Counted from the first letter of the stretch, positions 42,992 through 51,533 are shown. The stretch is DNA of 64,000 nt from Frondihabitans sp. 762G35 (GCF_002074055.1 NZ_CP014619.1:248001-312000), one strand, 5' to 3'. Numbers and translations are program-made. The notes: generated by a model from the letters alone, not told the origin.

Positions 42992-43707
42992 TGCGCCGGA
43001 TCCGCGAGGCGATGCCGGGCGCGCTGCGTCGCGACCGCGAGGCCGCCGACGCCGGGATCAGCCTGGCCGAGCTCCTCGTCACGATCACGATCTTCGGCAT
43101 CATGATGGCCGTCGTCATGGGCATCTTCGTCTCGCTGACCCGCGCGACGTCGCTCGGTCAGAAGACGGACGCCAACGTCCGCCAGGCGTCCAACGGGATG
43201 AACGAGATGTCGCGCATCATCCGTGCCGGGACGAACAACCCGGTGCAGAACGCGGCACCGACGCCCGCGTTCGGCGACGCCAGCCGTGAGTCGCTCACGG
43301 TCTTCGCCTTCGTCAACTTCAAGGACACGACGCAGCGTCCCATCCGCGTCACCTTCTCCATCGACACCCAGCGCCGCCTCCTCGAGACCACGACGCAGGC
43401 GACCGACATCGGCAGCGGCTACTGGAACTTCACCGGTGCGACGTCGACGTCGGCGACCCGGGTCATCGCCACGGCGGTCGCGCCGCAGCAGGGGTCCGAC
43501 CCGGCGCTCTTCTCCTACCTCGGGGCGGACGGGGCGGCCATCGCCCCCCAGGCGAGCGGCTCGCTCCTGCCGGCCCAGTGGCCCCTGGTGGCGGCCGTCC
43601 AGATCACGCTGAAGGTCAAGAACTCCTCCACCAGCACCGACACGGGAGTCACCCTGCAGAACACGGTCGGGATCCCCAACCTGACGAACACGGGAGCGGT
43701 CTCATGA
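42988..43707 (+). CDS. PilW-like minor pilin
   Basis: A 239-residue prepilin-like protein starting at ATG 42988. Basic leader residues 1-23 end at ADAG, and the mature start is ISLAELLVTITIFGIMMAVV with Glu5. The helix continues 'GIFVSLTRATSLGQ' and the body has the PilW/PulJ pattern 'NVRQASNGMNEMSRIIRAGT'. The protein should be a minor pilin that primes pilus assembly with the PilV- and PilX-like neighbours. It overlaps both neighbours by 4 bases. The C-terminal domain has no motif that I recognise. Confidence 0.85.
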   Translation: MMRRIREAMPGALRRDREAADAGISLAELLVTITIFGIMMAVVMGIFVSLTRATSLGQKTDANVRQASNGMNEMSRIIRAGTNNPVQNAAPTPAFGDASRESLTVFAFVNFKDTTQRPIRVTFSIDTQRRLLETTTQATDIGSGYWNFTGATSTSATRVIATAVAPQQGSDPALFSYLGADGAAIAPQASGSLLPAQWPLVAAVQITLKVKNSSTSTDTGVTLQNTVGIPNLTNTGAVS

Positions 43708-45569
43708 GGCGACTTCGCCGGATGCTCGGATTCGACGCGAGCCAGGGGGAGAGCGGCGTGGCCCTCGCCATGGCCCTCATCTTCGGCGTCGTGATCACGA
43801 TCGTGTCGGCCACCGCCATCTCGTTCGCCGTGTCCGGCCTCAAGAAGTCGAGTTCCGACGAGGACTGGAACGGCGCCATCGCCGCCGCGTACGCCGGTCT
43901 CGAGGATTACCAGGCGCACCTCTCGAACGACAACGCCTACCAGAAGTACGGGAATCCGGCCGCGCCCTTCAGCGCTGCGAGCTCGGTGACCCTGCCGACG
44001 GGCGCCCAGGCCAACCCGGCCTTCGGGATCGGCACCGGTGGCACCTGGCAGACCATCAAGAAGGCCGACGGCACGACGGACAGCGGTGCCCGCTACCGGT
44101 ACGAGGTCGACAACTCCACCTACGCCGCCACCGGAACGCTCAAGATCCGCGTCACCGGGCAGGTCGGCCAGCGAGTCCGCTCGGTCGTGGCGAACCTCCG
44201 CCAGCAGGGCTTCATCAACTTCCTCTACTTCACGAACTTCGAGGTCCTCGACCCCAACATCTACACGCCCACGGGCGGGCAGACGGTCGCCTCCTGCTCG
44301 AAGTACGCCTGGGCGGGGCGCTCGACCAGCTGCAGCAACATCGCGTTCGGCAACGGCGACACGATCAACGGCCCCGTCCATTCCAACGACACGATCCGCA
44401 TCTGCGCGGCGACCTTCAAGGGCATCGTCACGACGTCGAACCCGAACGTCGTCGGCGGCAAGCGGTACACGGCGACCGACTCCAACGGGACCGCGTGCTC
44501 CGGGCAGTCGTTCCCCGCGCAGCCGTCCACGGGCCCGACGTACGCGTCGACGATCGGTATCCCCGCCACGAACGGCAACCTCATCGCGGAGACGCGCTCC
44601 GACCTCACCGGTTCGACCGTCCCCCGCCCCGGCTGCCTCTACACCGGCCCGACGAAGATCGTCTACAGCGTCGACGGGTCCGGCAACGGTCTGATGACCG
44701 TCAAGTCGCCGAACACGAAGTTCACCAACATCGCGAGCCCCGACGCGAACGGCAACTACACCGCCGGCTCCAACCCGAGCCAGTGCGGGACCCCGGGCAC
44801 CGCGACGAACGGCCTCGCCTCGGCGGCCGGCGCGACGATCCCGGTCATCAGCAACAACCTCATCTACGTCCAGAACATCCCGACCAACTCGGCCGACAAG
44901 AACTACACGTCGACGACGACGCTGCCGCAGAACTGCGGCTTCGACGCGACGACCAACCAGGCGACCGGATCCGGCAACGGCGTCGGCTACCCCATCGCCG
45001 GCGAGGCCGCGCCCGCTCCGTCGTACGCGTGCCCCTACGGCACCCGAAACGGCGACGTCTTCGTGCAGGGGACGTTCCACGGCCAGAACACGATCTCGTC
45101 GGCCAACTACACCTACATCACCGACGACATCCTCTACCGGGACACCAACGCCGACCTCCTCGGGCTCGTCAGCCAGAACCCGATCTTCATCTGGAATCCG
45201 CTCAAGTACAGCGGATCCTGCCTCAGCGGCAGCTGCAACGCCACGGCTCTCCTCAACACCGCCGCGTACAACAACGACTACAACCGCACGATCGACGCCG
45301 CCATGATCTCCGTCTCCGACATGATCCAGGTCCAGTCGACCTACGGCGGAGGGGCGCGAGGCACGCTGAACGTCTACGGCGCCATCGCTCAGAACTACCG
45401 CGGTGTCGTGACGACGGGCTCCAACGGCTACGTCAAGAACTACAACTACGACCAGCGCCTCCTCTACCAGGCGCCGCCGAAGTTCCTCTCGCCGGTGACG
45501 ACGACCTACGGCGTCACCGTCCTCGAGGAAGTCCCCACCGCCATGAACCCCGACGGGAGCTCGAAGTGA
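43704..45569 (+). CDS. PilX-like large minor pilin component
   Basis: A 621-residue protein from ATG 43704. The N-terminus has a basic leader, Gly15 or Gly18 as a possible cleavage point, and a hydrophobic helix 'GVALAMALIFGVVITIVSAT', like PilX proteins that lack the usual Glu5. PilX is commonly under 200 residues. Here the extra ~450 residues are Asn/Thr/Ser/Gly-rich with eight or more Cys and repeated 'NGxT' patterns, suggesting an extracellular beta-rich adhesive domain. The role as a pilus-tip adhesin is inference. It sits between the PilW-like gene and the peptidase gene in the overlapping minor-pilin set. Confidence 0.75.
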   Translation: MRRLRRMLGFDASQGESGVALAMALIFGVVITIVSATAISFAVSGLKKSSSDEDWNGAIAAAYAGLEDYQAHLSNDNAYQKYGNPAAPFSAASSVTLPTGAQANPAFGIGTGGTWQTIKKADGTTDSGARYRYEVDNSTYAATGTLKIRVTGQVGQRVRSVVANLRQQGFINFLYFTNFEVLDPNIYTPTGGQTVASCSKYAWAGRSTSCSNIAFGNGDTINGPVHSNDTIRICAATFKGIVTTSNPNVVGGKRYTATDSNGTACSGQSFPAQPSTGPTYASTIGIPATNGNLIAETRSDLTGSTVPRPGCLYTGPTKIVYSVDGSGNGLMTVKSPNTKFTNIASPDANGNYTAGSNPSQCGTPGTATNGLASAAGATIPVISNNLIYVQNIPTNSADKNYTSTTTLPQNCGFDATTNQATGSGNGVGYPIAGEAAPAPSYACPYGTRNGDVFVQGTFHGQNTISSANYTYITDDILYRDTNADLLGLVSQNPIFIWNPLKYSGSCLSGSCNATALLNTAAYNNDYNRTIDAAMISVSDMIQVQSTYGGGARGTLNVYGAIAQNYRGVVTTGSNGYVKNYNYDQRLLYQAPPKFLSPVTTTYGVTVLEEVPTAMNPDGSSK

Positions 45570-46414
45570 TGCTCACCGTCCTCCCGTGGATCCTCGCGAT
45601 CGTCGTGGTCGGAGGAGGCCTCGGCCTCCTCATCGGATCGTTCCTCAACGTGGTCGTCTACCGCGTGCCCAACGGGCTCTCGGTGGTCTCGCCGCCGAGC
45701 ACCTGCCCGACCTGCCACAGCGCGATCAAGGCGTACGACAACGTGCCCGTCGTGTCGTGGCTCCTGCTCCGCGGTCGCTGCCGGAACTGCAGCGAGTCGA
45801 TCTCGGCCCGCTACCCGATCGTCGAGATGGCCACCGCCGTCTTCTTCGTCGCCGTGGCGGTCCGCTTCGTCCCCGCCCGTGCCCTCATGACGGCCGCGCC
45901 GGAGCTGGGCCCCTCGCTGGTCGCGCTCGTCGCCTTCCTCTACCTCGCCGCCATCAGCGTCGCGCTCGGCCTCATCGACGTCGACGTCCACCGTCTGCCC
46001 GACGCGATCGTGCTCCCGTCGTACCTCGTGGGGGCGGCGCTGCTCACCCTCGCCAGCGGGCTCGCCGGCGACTGGGCCGCCCTGGGACGCGCGGGCATCG
46101 GCATGGTCGCCCTCTGGGCCTGCTACCGCCTGATGCGCGCGGTCTACCCCGCCGCCATGGGCTTCGGCGACGTCAAGCTCGCGGGTGTCCTCGGTCTCTT
46201 CCTCGGCTGGCTCGGGTGGGGGCCCCTGGTGGTCGGGGCCTTCTCGGCCTTCCTCCTCGGGGCGGTCTTCGCCGTCTCGCTGATCGCCCGCGGGCGAGCC
46301 GGACGCAAGTCCGGCATCCCGTTCGGCCCCTGGATGCTCGCCGGCGCCTGGATCGGCATCTTCGCCGGCGGCGCCGTGTGGACCGCGTATCTGTCCCTCC
46401 TCGGACTCGTCTGA
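45569..46414 (+). CDS. pilD: PilD, prepilin peptidase / N-methyltransferase
   Basis: PilD cuts prepilin leaders at the cytoplasmic face and methylates the new N-terminus. The 281-residue membrane protein has the N-terminal methyltransferase-linked domain with four Cys (46, 49, 71, 74) that bind zinc. It has about eight helices and the aspartate pair at Asp137 (GLIDVDVHRLPD) and Asp201 (GFGDVKL), the catalytic residues of the family. The start ATG 45569 overlaps the stop of the PilX-like gene by one base. It serves all five prepilins encoded nearby. Confidence 0.95.
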   Translation: MLTVLPWILAIVVVGGGLGLLIGSFLNVVVYRVPNGLSVVSPPSTCPTCHSAIKAYDNVPVVSWLLLRGRCRNCSESISARYPIVEMATAVFFVAVAVRFVPARALMTAAPELGPSLVALVAFLYLAAISVALGLIDVDVHRLPDAIVLPSYLVGAALLTLASGLAGDWAALGRAGIGMVALWACYRLMRAVYPAAMGFGDVKLAGVLGLFLGWLGWGPLVVGAFSAFLLGAVFAVSLIARGRAGRKSGIPFGPWMLAGAWIGIFAGGAVWTAYLSLLGLV

Positions 46415-46450
46415 GCCCCCCACCCTTCCGAATCAGAAAGCGAGCGCACC

Positions 46451-47500
46451 ATGAGCAAGACAATCGTCGGTGTCGACATCGGCGCGGACACCCTTCGCGC
46501 GGTCGAGATCTCGGGCGCCGCCTCCTCGCGCCCCACGCTGGTCCGCTTCGGCGAGATCCGCCTGCCCCAGGGATCGGTGAGCCGCGGCGAGGTCCTCGAG
46601 CCCCAGACGGTCGCCGACGTCCTCAAGACCCTGTGGTCGCAGGCCGGCTTCAAGAGCAAGCAGGTCGTCCTCGGCATGGGCAACCAGCGCGTCCTCGCCC
46701 GCGACCTCACCGTCGCGAAGGCGTCGAAGGCCCGCATCAAGGAGTCCCTGCCCTTCCAGGTCCAGGACATGCTGCCCGTGCCGGTCGCCGATGCGCTCCT
46801 CGACTTCTACCCCGTCTCCGAAGGTGTCGGGGAGCACGGGCCCGTCATCAACGGTCTCCTCATCGCCGCCGTCAAGGACGCCGTGCTCGGCAACGTGCGC
46901 GCCTCCAAGCTCGCGGGGCTCACGACGATCGGGGTCGACCTCATCCCGTTCGCCGTCACGCGGCTCCTGGTCGATCGCGGCCAGGCCCCGGAGACGGTGG
47001 CCCTCATCGACATCGGGGCGTCGACCACGTCGGTCGTCCTCGTGTCGAGCGGCGTGCCGCAGTTCGTCCGGATCATCCCGAGCGGCGGCGACGACGTGAC
47101 CAAGGACCTCGCAGCCCGGCTGGAGATCCCCACGGAGCTCGCCGAGGGAGCCAAGCGCACCCTCGGACTCGTCTCCACGTCCACCGTCCAGGAGGACCGC
47201 GTCGCCTCGAGCGTCATCTTCGAGACGGTCAACGAGCTGCTCGGCAGCCTCCGGAACACCGTCAGCTACTACGCCAACACGCGCCCGCAGGAGACCGTCA
47301 GCAGGATCGTCCTGACGGGCGGGGGCGCTCGACTCCTCGGCCTCCCCGAGGCGCTCGCCGAGGTCACACGGCTGCCCGTCGTCGAGGCGGACCCCTTCGA
47401 CTCCATCGCCTTCGGACGCTCCGTCGCTCAGGACGAGCTGCGTCGCAACGCCTCCTCGTACACCGTCGCCCTCGGACTCGCCCTAGGAAGTGCCGCATGA
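46451..47500 (+). CDS. pilM: PilM, actin-like pilus assembly protein
   Basis: A 349-residue cytoplasmic protein of the actin/FtsA fold. Nucleotide-binding motifs are 'IVGVDIGADTLRAVEISGAA' at the start, 'VALIDIGASTTSVVLVSSGV' at about 180 and 'RIVLTGGGARLLGLPEAL' at about 285. PilM binds the N-terminal tail of PilN and links the motor to the platform. GAAAGCGAG precedes ATG 46451, the only sizeable gap (36 bases) in this part of the cluster. It overlaps pilN by 4 bases. Confidence 0.93.
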   Translation: MSKTIVGVDIGADTLRAVEISGAASSRPTLVRFGEIRLPQGSVSRGEVLEPQTVADVLKTLWSQAGFKSKQVVLGMGNQRVLARDLTVAKASKARIKESLPFQVQDMLPVPVADALLDFYPVSEGVGEHGPVINGLLIAAVKDAVLGNVRASKLAGLTTIGVDLIPFAVTRLLVDRGQAPETVALIDIGASTTSVVLVSSGVPQFVRIIPSGGDDVTKDLAARLEIPTELAEGAKRTLGLVSTSTVQEDRVASSVIFETVNELLGSLRNTVSYYANTRPQETVSRIVLTGGGARLLGLPEALAEVTRLPVVEADPFDSIAFGRSVAQDELRRNASSYTVALGLALGSAA

Positions 47501-48339
47501 AGTTCTACCTGACCAAGGCCGCGCAACGCGCCGCCGAAGGGGGTGCGCAGCCTCAGAAACCGGCTCGCGCCGCGAAGACGCCCAAGCCGACCCCGGACGC
47601 TCCACCCCGGGCCCGGAATGCGAAAGCCACCGTCGAGTCCGCCGCCGCACCGCAGCGTGCTCCGAAGGCGCCGCGACGGGGTGACGTCCGCGCCGCGGGA
47701 CTCGGCGCGGGCGCGGAACCCCGCGTGGACCTCCTTCCGCCCGAGGTCCGGGCCGAACGTCGCAGCGGCCAGATGGTCGGCCGCGCCTGGCTCGCCGTCG
47801 GAGTGGTCGCGGCCCTCGTCGTGATCGGGACCGGCTCGGCCACGCTCTACTCCGCGAGCGCGAAGTCGAAGCTCGCCGACTCGCAGGCCCAGACGGGCGA
47901 GTTGCTCGCCCAGCAGACGAAGTACAAGGACGTCCGGACGTACCAGGCGCAGTCGACACTCGTGTCGGCCGCGCAGAGCGTCGGGGGATCGACCGAGATC
48001 GACTGGAACACCTACCTGGCGAAAGTCCAGGCGAGCCTGCCGACCGGCGTCACGATCACCTCGGTCACGATCGACTCGACCGATCCGCTCAAGGCCTACG
48101 CCCAGGCGACGACCCCGCTCCAGGGCGAGCGCGTCGCGACCCTCACGTTCACCGCCACCAGCGCCGAACTCCCCGCCGTGCCCACCTGGTTGGACGACCT
48201 GACGAAGCTGCCGGGCTACACCGACGCCTCGCCGGGCAGCGTCGCGTTCGACGCGTCGACGAAGCTCTACACGGCGAACATCACGATGCACATCACCCAG
48301 GCCGCCTACTCGGGCCGCTACACCACCAAGGACAAGTGA
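47497..48339 (+). CDS. pilN: PilN, pilus alignment protein with an extended cytoplasmic tail
   Basis: PilN crosses the membrane once and pairs with PilO and PilM. In this 280-residue protein the PilM-binding motif (RVDLLPPEVR, residues 76-85) lies just before the membrane helix (about 97-117). Residues 1-70 are an extra basic, Ala/Pro/Lys-rich tail that ordinary PilN proteins (about 180-220) lack. The periplasm-equivalent part has a coiled-coil ('LADSQAQTGELLAQQTKYKD') and the ferredoxin-like domain ('ASLPTGVTITSVTIDS'). It starts at ATG 47497, overlapping pilM by 4 bases. Confidence 0.87.
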   Translation: MKFYLTKAAQRAAEGGAQPQKPARAAKTPKPTPDAPPRARNAKATVESAAAPQRAPKAPRRGDVRAAGLGAGAEPRVDLLPPEVRAERRSGQMVGRAWLAVGVVAALVVIGTGSATLYSASAKSKLADSQAQTGELLAQQTKYKDVRTYQAQSTLVSAAQSVGGSTEIDWNTYLAKVQASLPTGVTITSVTIDSTDPLKAYAQATTPLQGERVATLTFTATSAELPAVPTWLDDLTKLPGYTDASPGSVAFDASTKLYTANITMHITQAAYSGRYTTKDK

Positions 48340-48341
48340 CC

Positions 48342-49148
48342 ATGGACCGCAATCGTCTCCTGATGATCGGCGCCGCGGTCGCGGCGCTCGCCGTGATCGC
48401 CGGCGGGTTCCTCCTCGGCGTCCAACCGCAGCTCCAGGCCGCCGACAGCGCGTCGGCGCAGGAGACGAGCGTCCGGGCTCAGAACGCCTCCCTCGTCGAG
48501 AGCACCAAGACGCTCGAGAGCGCCTACTCCAAGCTCGACTCCCTCACGACGCAGTTGACGAGCCTCAAGGCGTCGATCCCGCAGACCGGTGGCCTCGCCG
48601 ACCTGATCCGCGAGTACAACACCCTGGCCGACAAGACCGACACGACGATCGTCAAGATCGTCAACGGCGACGCCGAGGCGTACACGCCGCCCGCGGTCGC
48701 GGCGACCGCCACCGGGTCGTCGTCCGCCACCGCGACCGCGAGCCCGTCGCCGTCCGCGACCGCGGCTCCGACGAGCACGCTGCCCGTCGCGCCGGCGGTC
48801 GTCACGAGCCCGCTGATCACCGCCGCGAACTTCTCGGCGATCCCGGTCTCGGTGGAGATCAAGGGCAGCTACGCGCAGGCCCTCGAGTTCCTCAAGGGCC
48901 TCCACGACGGCCCCCGCCTCTTCCTCGTGACGCAGGTGACGAGCTCGGTGTCGTCCACCGAGACCAGCAGCGCGGCCTCGGGAGCGGCGGCGGCGTCCCA
49001 GTCGCCCAACGACTGGACCATCTCCGGCCTCGTCTACGCCCTCACCGACGCCGCCTCGGCGAAGGCCCAGCAGCAGTCGACCTCCACGTCGACCGCCGCC
49101 GGGACCGCCACCGACGCCTCGTCGGCCGACACCGCGGCCGGCAAGTAG
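48342..49148 (+). CDS. pilO: PilO, pilus alignment protein
   Basis: A 268-residue protein with one N-terminal membrane helix (about 8-27), a coiled-coil (about 30-85) and a C-terminal domain with 'SAIPVSVEIKGSYAQALEFL' and 'LFLVTQVTSS'. This is the PilO pattern. A Ser/Thr/Ala-rich insert (about 115-150) and a Ser/Thr-rich tail are extra. PilO dimerises with PilN. No PilP or secretin gene follows, as expected without an outer membrane. The start could also be GTG 48336, which overlaps the pilN stop and adds two residues. I chose ATG 48342 on codon preference. Confidence 0.83.
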   Translation: MDRNRLLMIGAAVAALAVIAGGFLLGVQPQLQAADSASAQETSVRAQNASLVESTKTLESAYSKLDSLTTQLTSLKASIPQTGGLADLIREYNTLADKTDTTIVKIVNGDAEAYTPPAVAATATGSSSATATASPSPSATAAPTSTLPVAPAVVTSPLITAANFSAIPVSVEIKGSYAQALEFLKGLHDGPRLFLVTQVTSSVSSTETSSAASGAAAASQSPNDWTISGLVYALTDAASAKAQQQSTSTSTAAGTATDASSADTAAGK

Positions 49149-49225
49149 CCCGAGGCGGGCATCCGCCGCACGGCAGCCGTCGCACCGCACCCGCCGCCCG
49201 GCAGCCGCCGGACGGCCCCCAAGCC

Positions 49226-49266
49226 GCCACGGACCGGTCGGAGGTCCCGATCGACCGGTCCGTGGC
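49226..49266 (+). terminator. terminator of the pilus cluster
   Basis: Bases 49226-49240 and 49252-49266 form a perfect 15-bp stem with an 11-base loop. It follows pilO by 78 bases and directly precedes the poly-C tract. Confidence 0.8.
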
Positions 49267-49269
49267 TCA

Positions 49270-49287
49270 CCCCCCCCCCCCCCCCCC
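49270..49287 (+). repeat. 18-base poly-C tract
   Basis: Eighteen consecutive C residues lie between the pilus terminator and the promoter of the next gene, about 37 bases upstream of its -10 element. Long homopolymers are prone to slippage in replication and in sequencing, so the true length may vary. Confidence 0.9.
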
Positions 49288-49324
49288 GCAGCACCAGCCC
49301 CGCCCCGCTCCACCGCGCCGCGCG

Positions 49325-49330
49325 TAGGCT
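49325..49330 (+). promoter_or_regulatory. -10 element of the 49337 gene, leaderless layout
   Basis: TAGGCT stands six bases before ATG 49337, the arrangement of a leaderless mRNA. No Shine-Dalgarno sequence is present. The poly-C tract lies just upstream of where a -35 would be. Confidence 0.5.
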
Positions 49331-49336
49331 CGGAGC

Positions 49337-49804
49337 ATGTCCCGTGGCCTCCTCGCGATCATGGCCACGGTCACCCACCTCGGCCTCGTGGTCCTCACGA
49401 TCGGCATCGTGTCCTACGCCTCGAACCGCGACGTCATCGTCGAGCAGGATGCCGGGACCCTCCTCGGCCCCGCCATGGTCCTGGCCGCGATGGCGGTCGT
49501 GTTCCTGACTCTCGCGCGCTCCTTCGGCGTGGCCGAGCGCGACGGGGTGACCCCCCGGATCCTGCCGCCCGCCGTCGTCGCCGCCGTGGTCGCGTTCGTC
49601 GCGATGCTGCTCGTCGGCAGCGGAATCTACGCGCTCGAACGCGGGGAGGCGGTCTGGCTCGTCCTCTTCGCGGGCCGCTACGCGTCGTCCGCTTTCGTGG
49701 TCGTGTCCGCCGTCTGGGCTGCCGCGGTCGTCGCCGGGACCCTGCTCGTCGCCCGTCACGAGGCGGCGGCCGGCCGGCCGTCGGGGCACCACGACGACCT
49801 CTGA
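49337..49804 (+). CDS. small integral membrane protein, unknown function
   Basis: A 155-residue protein with four predicted transmembrane helices (about 5-27, 43-60, 78-98 and 112-138) and a hydrophilic, His-rich C-terminus (GRPSGHHDDL). I do not recognise the family, and no catalytic or transport motif is visible. It appears monocistronic. Its codon use and GC3 match the neighbours, so it is a real gene rather than a chance frame. Because the poly-C tract lies upstream of its promoter, its expression could vary by slippage, which is speculation. Confidence 0.7.
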   Translation: MSRGLLAIMATVTHLGLVVLTIGIVSYASNRDVIVEQDAGTLLGPAMVLAAMAVVFLTLARSFGVAERDGVTPRILPPAVVAAVVAFVAMLLVGSGIYALERGEAVWLVLFAGRYASSAFVVVSAVWAAAVVAGTLLVARHEAAAGRPSGHHDDL

Positions 49805-49849
49805 GTATCACCCTCGTCCGGGGTGTCGAAACGGGTGCCGGAGCGTGCT

Positions 49850-49855
49850 TAGAAT
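49850..49855 (+). promoter_or_regulatory. possible -10 element of the 49949 gene
   Basis: TAGAAT at 49850-49855 is a good -10, with a poor -35 (TCGAAA at 49826-49831, 18-bp spacer). The start would be near 49862. Confidence 0.35.
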
Positions 49856-49948
49856 TGCTCGTCCGGCTCGTCCCGGGCACTTCCCCCCGAGGCGCCGGTC
49901 TTCTCCCGGCCGCTTCGTCGCGCTCGAAAGATAACGGAGAGACTGAGC

Positions 49949-50380
49949 GTGTTCATCGAGATCCTGGGCTGGTTCGGAGCCCTCGTCATCCTGGCCGGCT
50001 ACGCCCTCTTCTCCCTCGGGAGGCTGCCCGACGGGCGGCTCTACCAGTGGACCAACCTGGTCGGTGCCGTCTGCATCTCGATCAACGTCGCCGTGCACGG
50101 CGCGTACCCGTCCGCGATCGTGAACGCCATCTGGGCGATCATCGCGGCCGTCGTGCTGCTGCGCCTCCGGTCCCGTCGCCGGGCTGAGCGCCTCGCGGCG
50201 TCTCACGCCGCCGCGCAGAGCGAGCGCAGGATCCGCGATGCCGAGATGGCCCAGCTCGCGCCCGCCCCGTTCATCGAGAGCGTGCCCGCGGTCACCGCCG
50301 CGCTCGCCGTCGTGGTCCTGGCCGCCGCGCACCACGAGCAGGCCCCGCAGTTCGCTCCGGGCGCACCCGCCGCCGTTTGA
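49949..50380 (+). CDS. small membrane protein of the CBU_0592-like type
   Basis: A 143-residue protein with three hydrophobic helices (about 3-19, 30-47 and 49-68). The N-terminal 75 residues ('LGWFGALVILAGYALFSLGR' and 'LYQWTNLVGAVCISINVAVH') are like small membrane proteins named after CBU_0592. Their role is not known. The C-terminal half is Arg/Ala-rich and hydrophilic, ending with a weak hydrophobic segment. GGAGAG precedes GTG 49949. The stop codon overlaps the -35 element of the str operon promoter. Confidence 0.7.
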   Translation: MFIEILGWFGALVILAGYALFSLGRLPDGRLYQWTNLVGAVCISINVAVHGAYPSAIVNAIWAIIAAVVLLRLRSRRRAERLAASHAAAQSERRIRDAEMAQLAPAPFIESVPAVTAALAVVVLAAAHHEQAPQFAPGAPAAV

Positions 50381-50405
50381 TTAAGGCCTGAGCGACAGAT
50401 AGTCT
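50377..50405 (+). promoter_or_regulatory. str operon (rpsL) promoter
   Basis: TTGATT at 50377-50382 and TAGTCT at 50400-50405 have the ideal 17-bp spacer. The start is expected near 50412. The -35 overlaps the TGA of the upstream gene. Confidence 0.75.
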
Positions 50406-50411
50406 TGCTCG

Positions 50412-50676
50412 GGTGTGCGCTTTATCGAGCGCCCGGATTCCGGTGGTTTCACGAGGCCGGAACGAACCGTCTCTTCGGTTCGGCGAACTTCTCGCCGGTC
50501 CGATCGGGCTGCGTCACTTGCAAGGTGCGCCGTGTTTCACGGCCATTCTGCGCCGATGCAGGGAGACGCACCAGACGACACGCTTCGTATGACGACGTGT
50601 GGCGTGTGTGCTCCGGAGATGAGGAAGCCGTCCGACCGGGGCGGCCAGAACCGAGAAGTACGTCAGAGGAGAACCA
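50412..50676 (+). other. rpsL 5' leader
   Basis: A leader of ~265 nt with no credible gene. Visible hairpins are 50463-50469 with 50476-50482 (7 bp), and 50529-50534 with 50538-50543 (6 bp, TTT loop). AGGAGAA sits just before the GTG. The structure may serve feedback control by a ribosomal protein, which is inferred from analogy only. Confidence 0.5.
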
Positions 50677-51051
50677 GTGCCAACTATTCAGCAGCTGGTC
50701 CGAAAGGGACGCACGCCGAAGGTCGTCAAGACCAAGGCCCCCGCCCTGAAGGCCAACCCCCAGCAGCGTGGCGTGTGCACGCGTGTGTACACCACCACCC
50801 CCAAGAAGCCGAACTCGGCCCTCCGCAAGGTTGCTCGCGTCAAGCTCAGCAACGGCACCGAGGTCACCGCGTACATTCCCGGTGAGGGCCACAACCTCCA
50901 GGAGCACTCGATGGTGCTCGTCCGCGGCGGTCGTGTGAAAGACCTCCCCGGTGTTCGGTACAAGATCGTTCGCGGCGCCCTCGACACGCAGGCCGTCAAG
51001 AACCGCAAGCAGGCTCGCAGCCGCTACGGCGCGAAGATGGAGAAGAAGTAA
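50677..51051 (+). CDS. rpsL: ribosomal protein S12
   Basis: A 124-residue S12, which lies at the decoding centre of the 30S subunit. The conserved loop '[20 protein letters not shown]' carries the Lys residues whose mutation gives streptomycin resistance, and they are the sensitive type here. '[20 protein letters not shown]' is intact. The GTG start at 50677 follows AGGAGAA. It is the first gene of the str operon, and its stop overlaps the rpsG ATG by one base. Confidence 0.98.
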   Translation: MPTIQQLVRKGRTPKVVKTKAPALKANPQQRGVCTRVYTTTPKKPNSALRKVARVKLSNGTEVTAYIPGEGHNLQEHSMVLVRGGRVKDLPGVRYKIVRGALDTQAVKNRKQARSRYGAKMEKK

Positions 51052-51521
51052 TGCCTCGTAAGGGTCCCGCTCCCAAGCGTCCCGTCGTCGCAGACCCCGT
51101 CTACGGCGCCCCCATCGTGAGCCAGCTGGTCAACAAGATCCTGCTCGACGGAAAGAAGGGTCTCGCCGAGCGCATCGTCTACGGTGCTCTCGCCGGTGTC
51201 TCGGCCAAGAACGGCCAGGACGCCGTGGCGACGCTCAAGAAGGCTCTCGACAACGTCCGTCCGACCCTCGAGGTCCGGTCGCGCCGCGTCGGTGGTTCCA
51301 CCTACCAGGTGCCCGTCGAGGTCAAGCCGCACCGCGCGAACACCCTCGCCCTCCGCTGGCTCACCAGCTACGCGAAGGCTCGCCGCGAGAAGACGATGAC
51401 CGAGCGTCTCATGAACGAGATCCTCGACGCGTCGAACGGTCTCGGCGCCGCCGTCAAGCGTCGTGAAGACACGCACAAGATGGCCGAGTCGAACAAGGCC
51501 TTCGCGCACTACCGCTGGTAA
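51051..51521 (+). CDS. rpsG: ribosomal protein S7
   Basis: A 156-residue S7, an assembly initiator that binds the 3' major domain of 16S rRNA. Typical motifs are present: '[20 protein letters not shown]' at the start, '[20 protein letters not shown]', '[20 protein letters not shown]' and the ending [15 protein letters not shown]. In other bacteria S7 or S12 regulates the operon by binding its own mRNA. It overlaps rpsL by one base. An 11-bp hairpin lies between it and fusA. Confidence 0.98.
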   Translation: MPRKGPAPKRPVVADPVYGAPIVSQLVNKILLDGKKGLAERIVYGALAGVSAKNGQDAVATLKKALDNVRPTLEVRSRRVGGSTYQVPVEVKPHRANTLALRWLTSYAKARREKTMTERLMNEILDASNGLGAAVKRREDTHKMAESNKAFAHYRW

Positions 51522-51533
51522 CCCCGGCTCCGT

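Noticed and set aside
50412-50676. Frames running into rpsL from the leader
   Set aside because: They lack ribosome binding sites and change composition abruptly. The rpsL start is set by AGGAGAA and the protein family.
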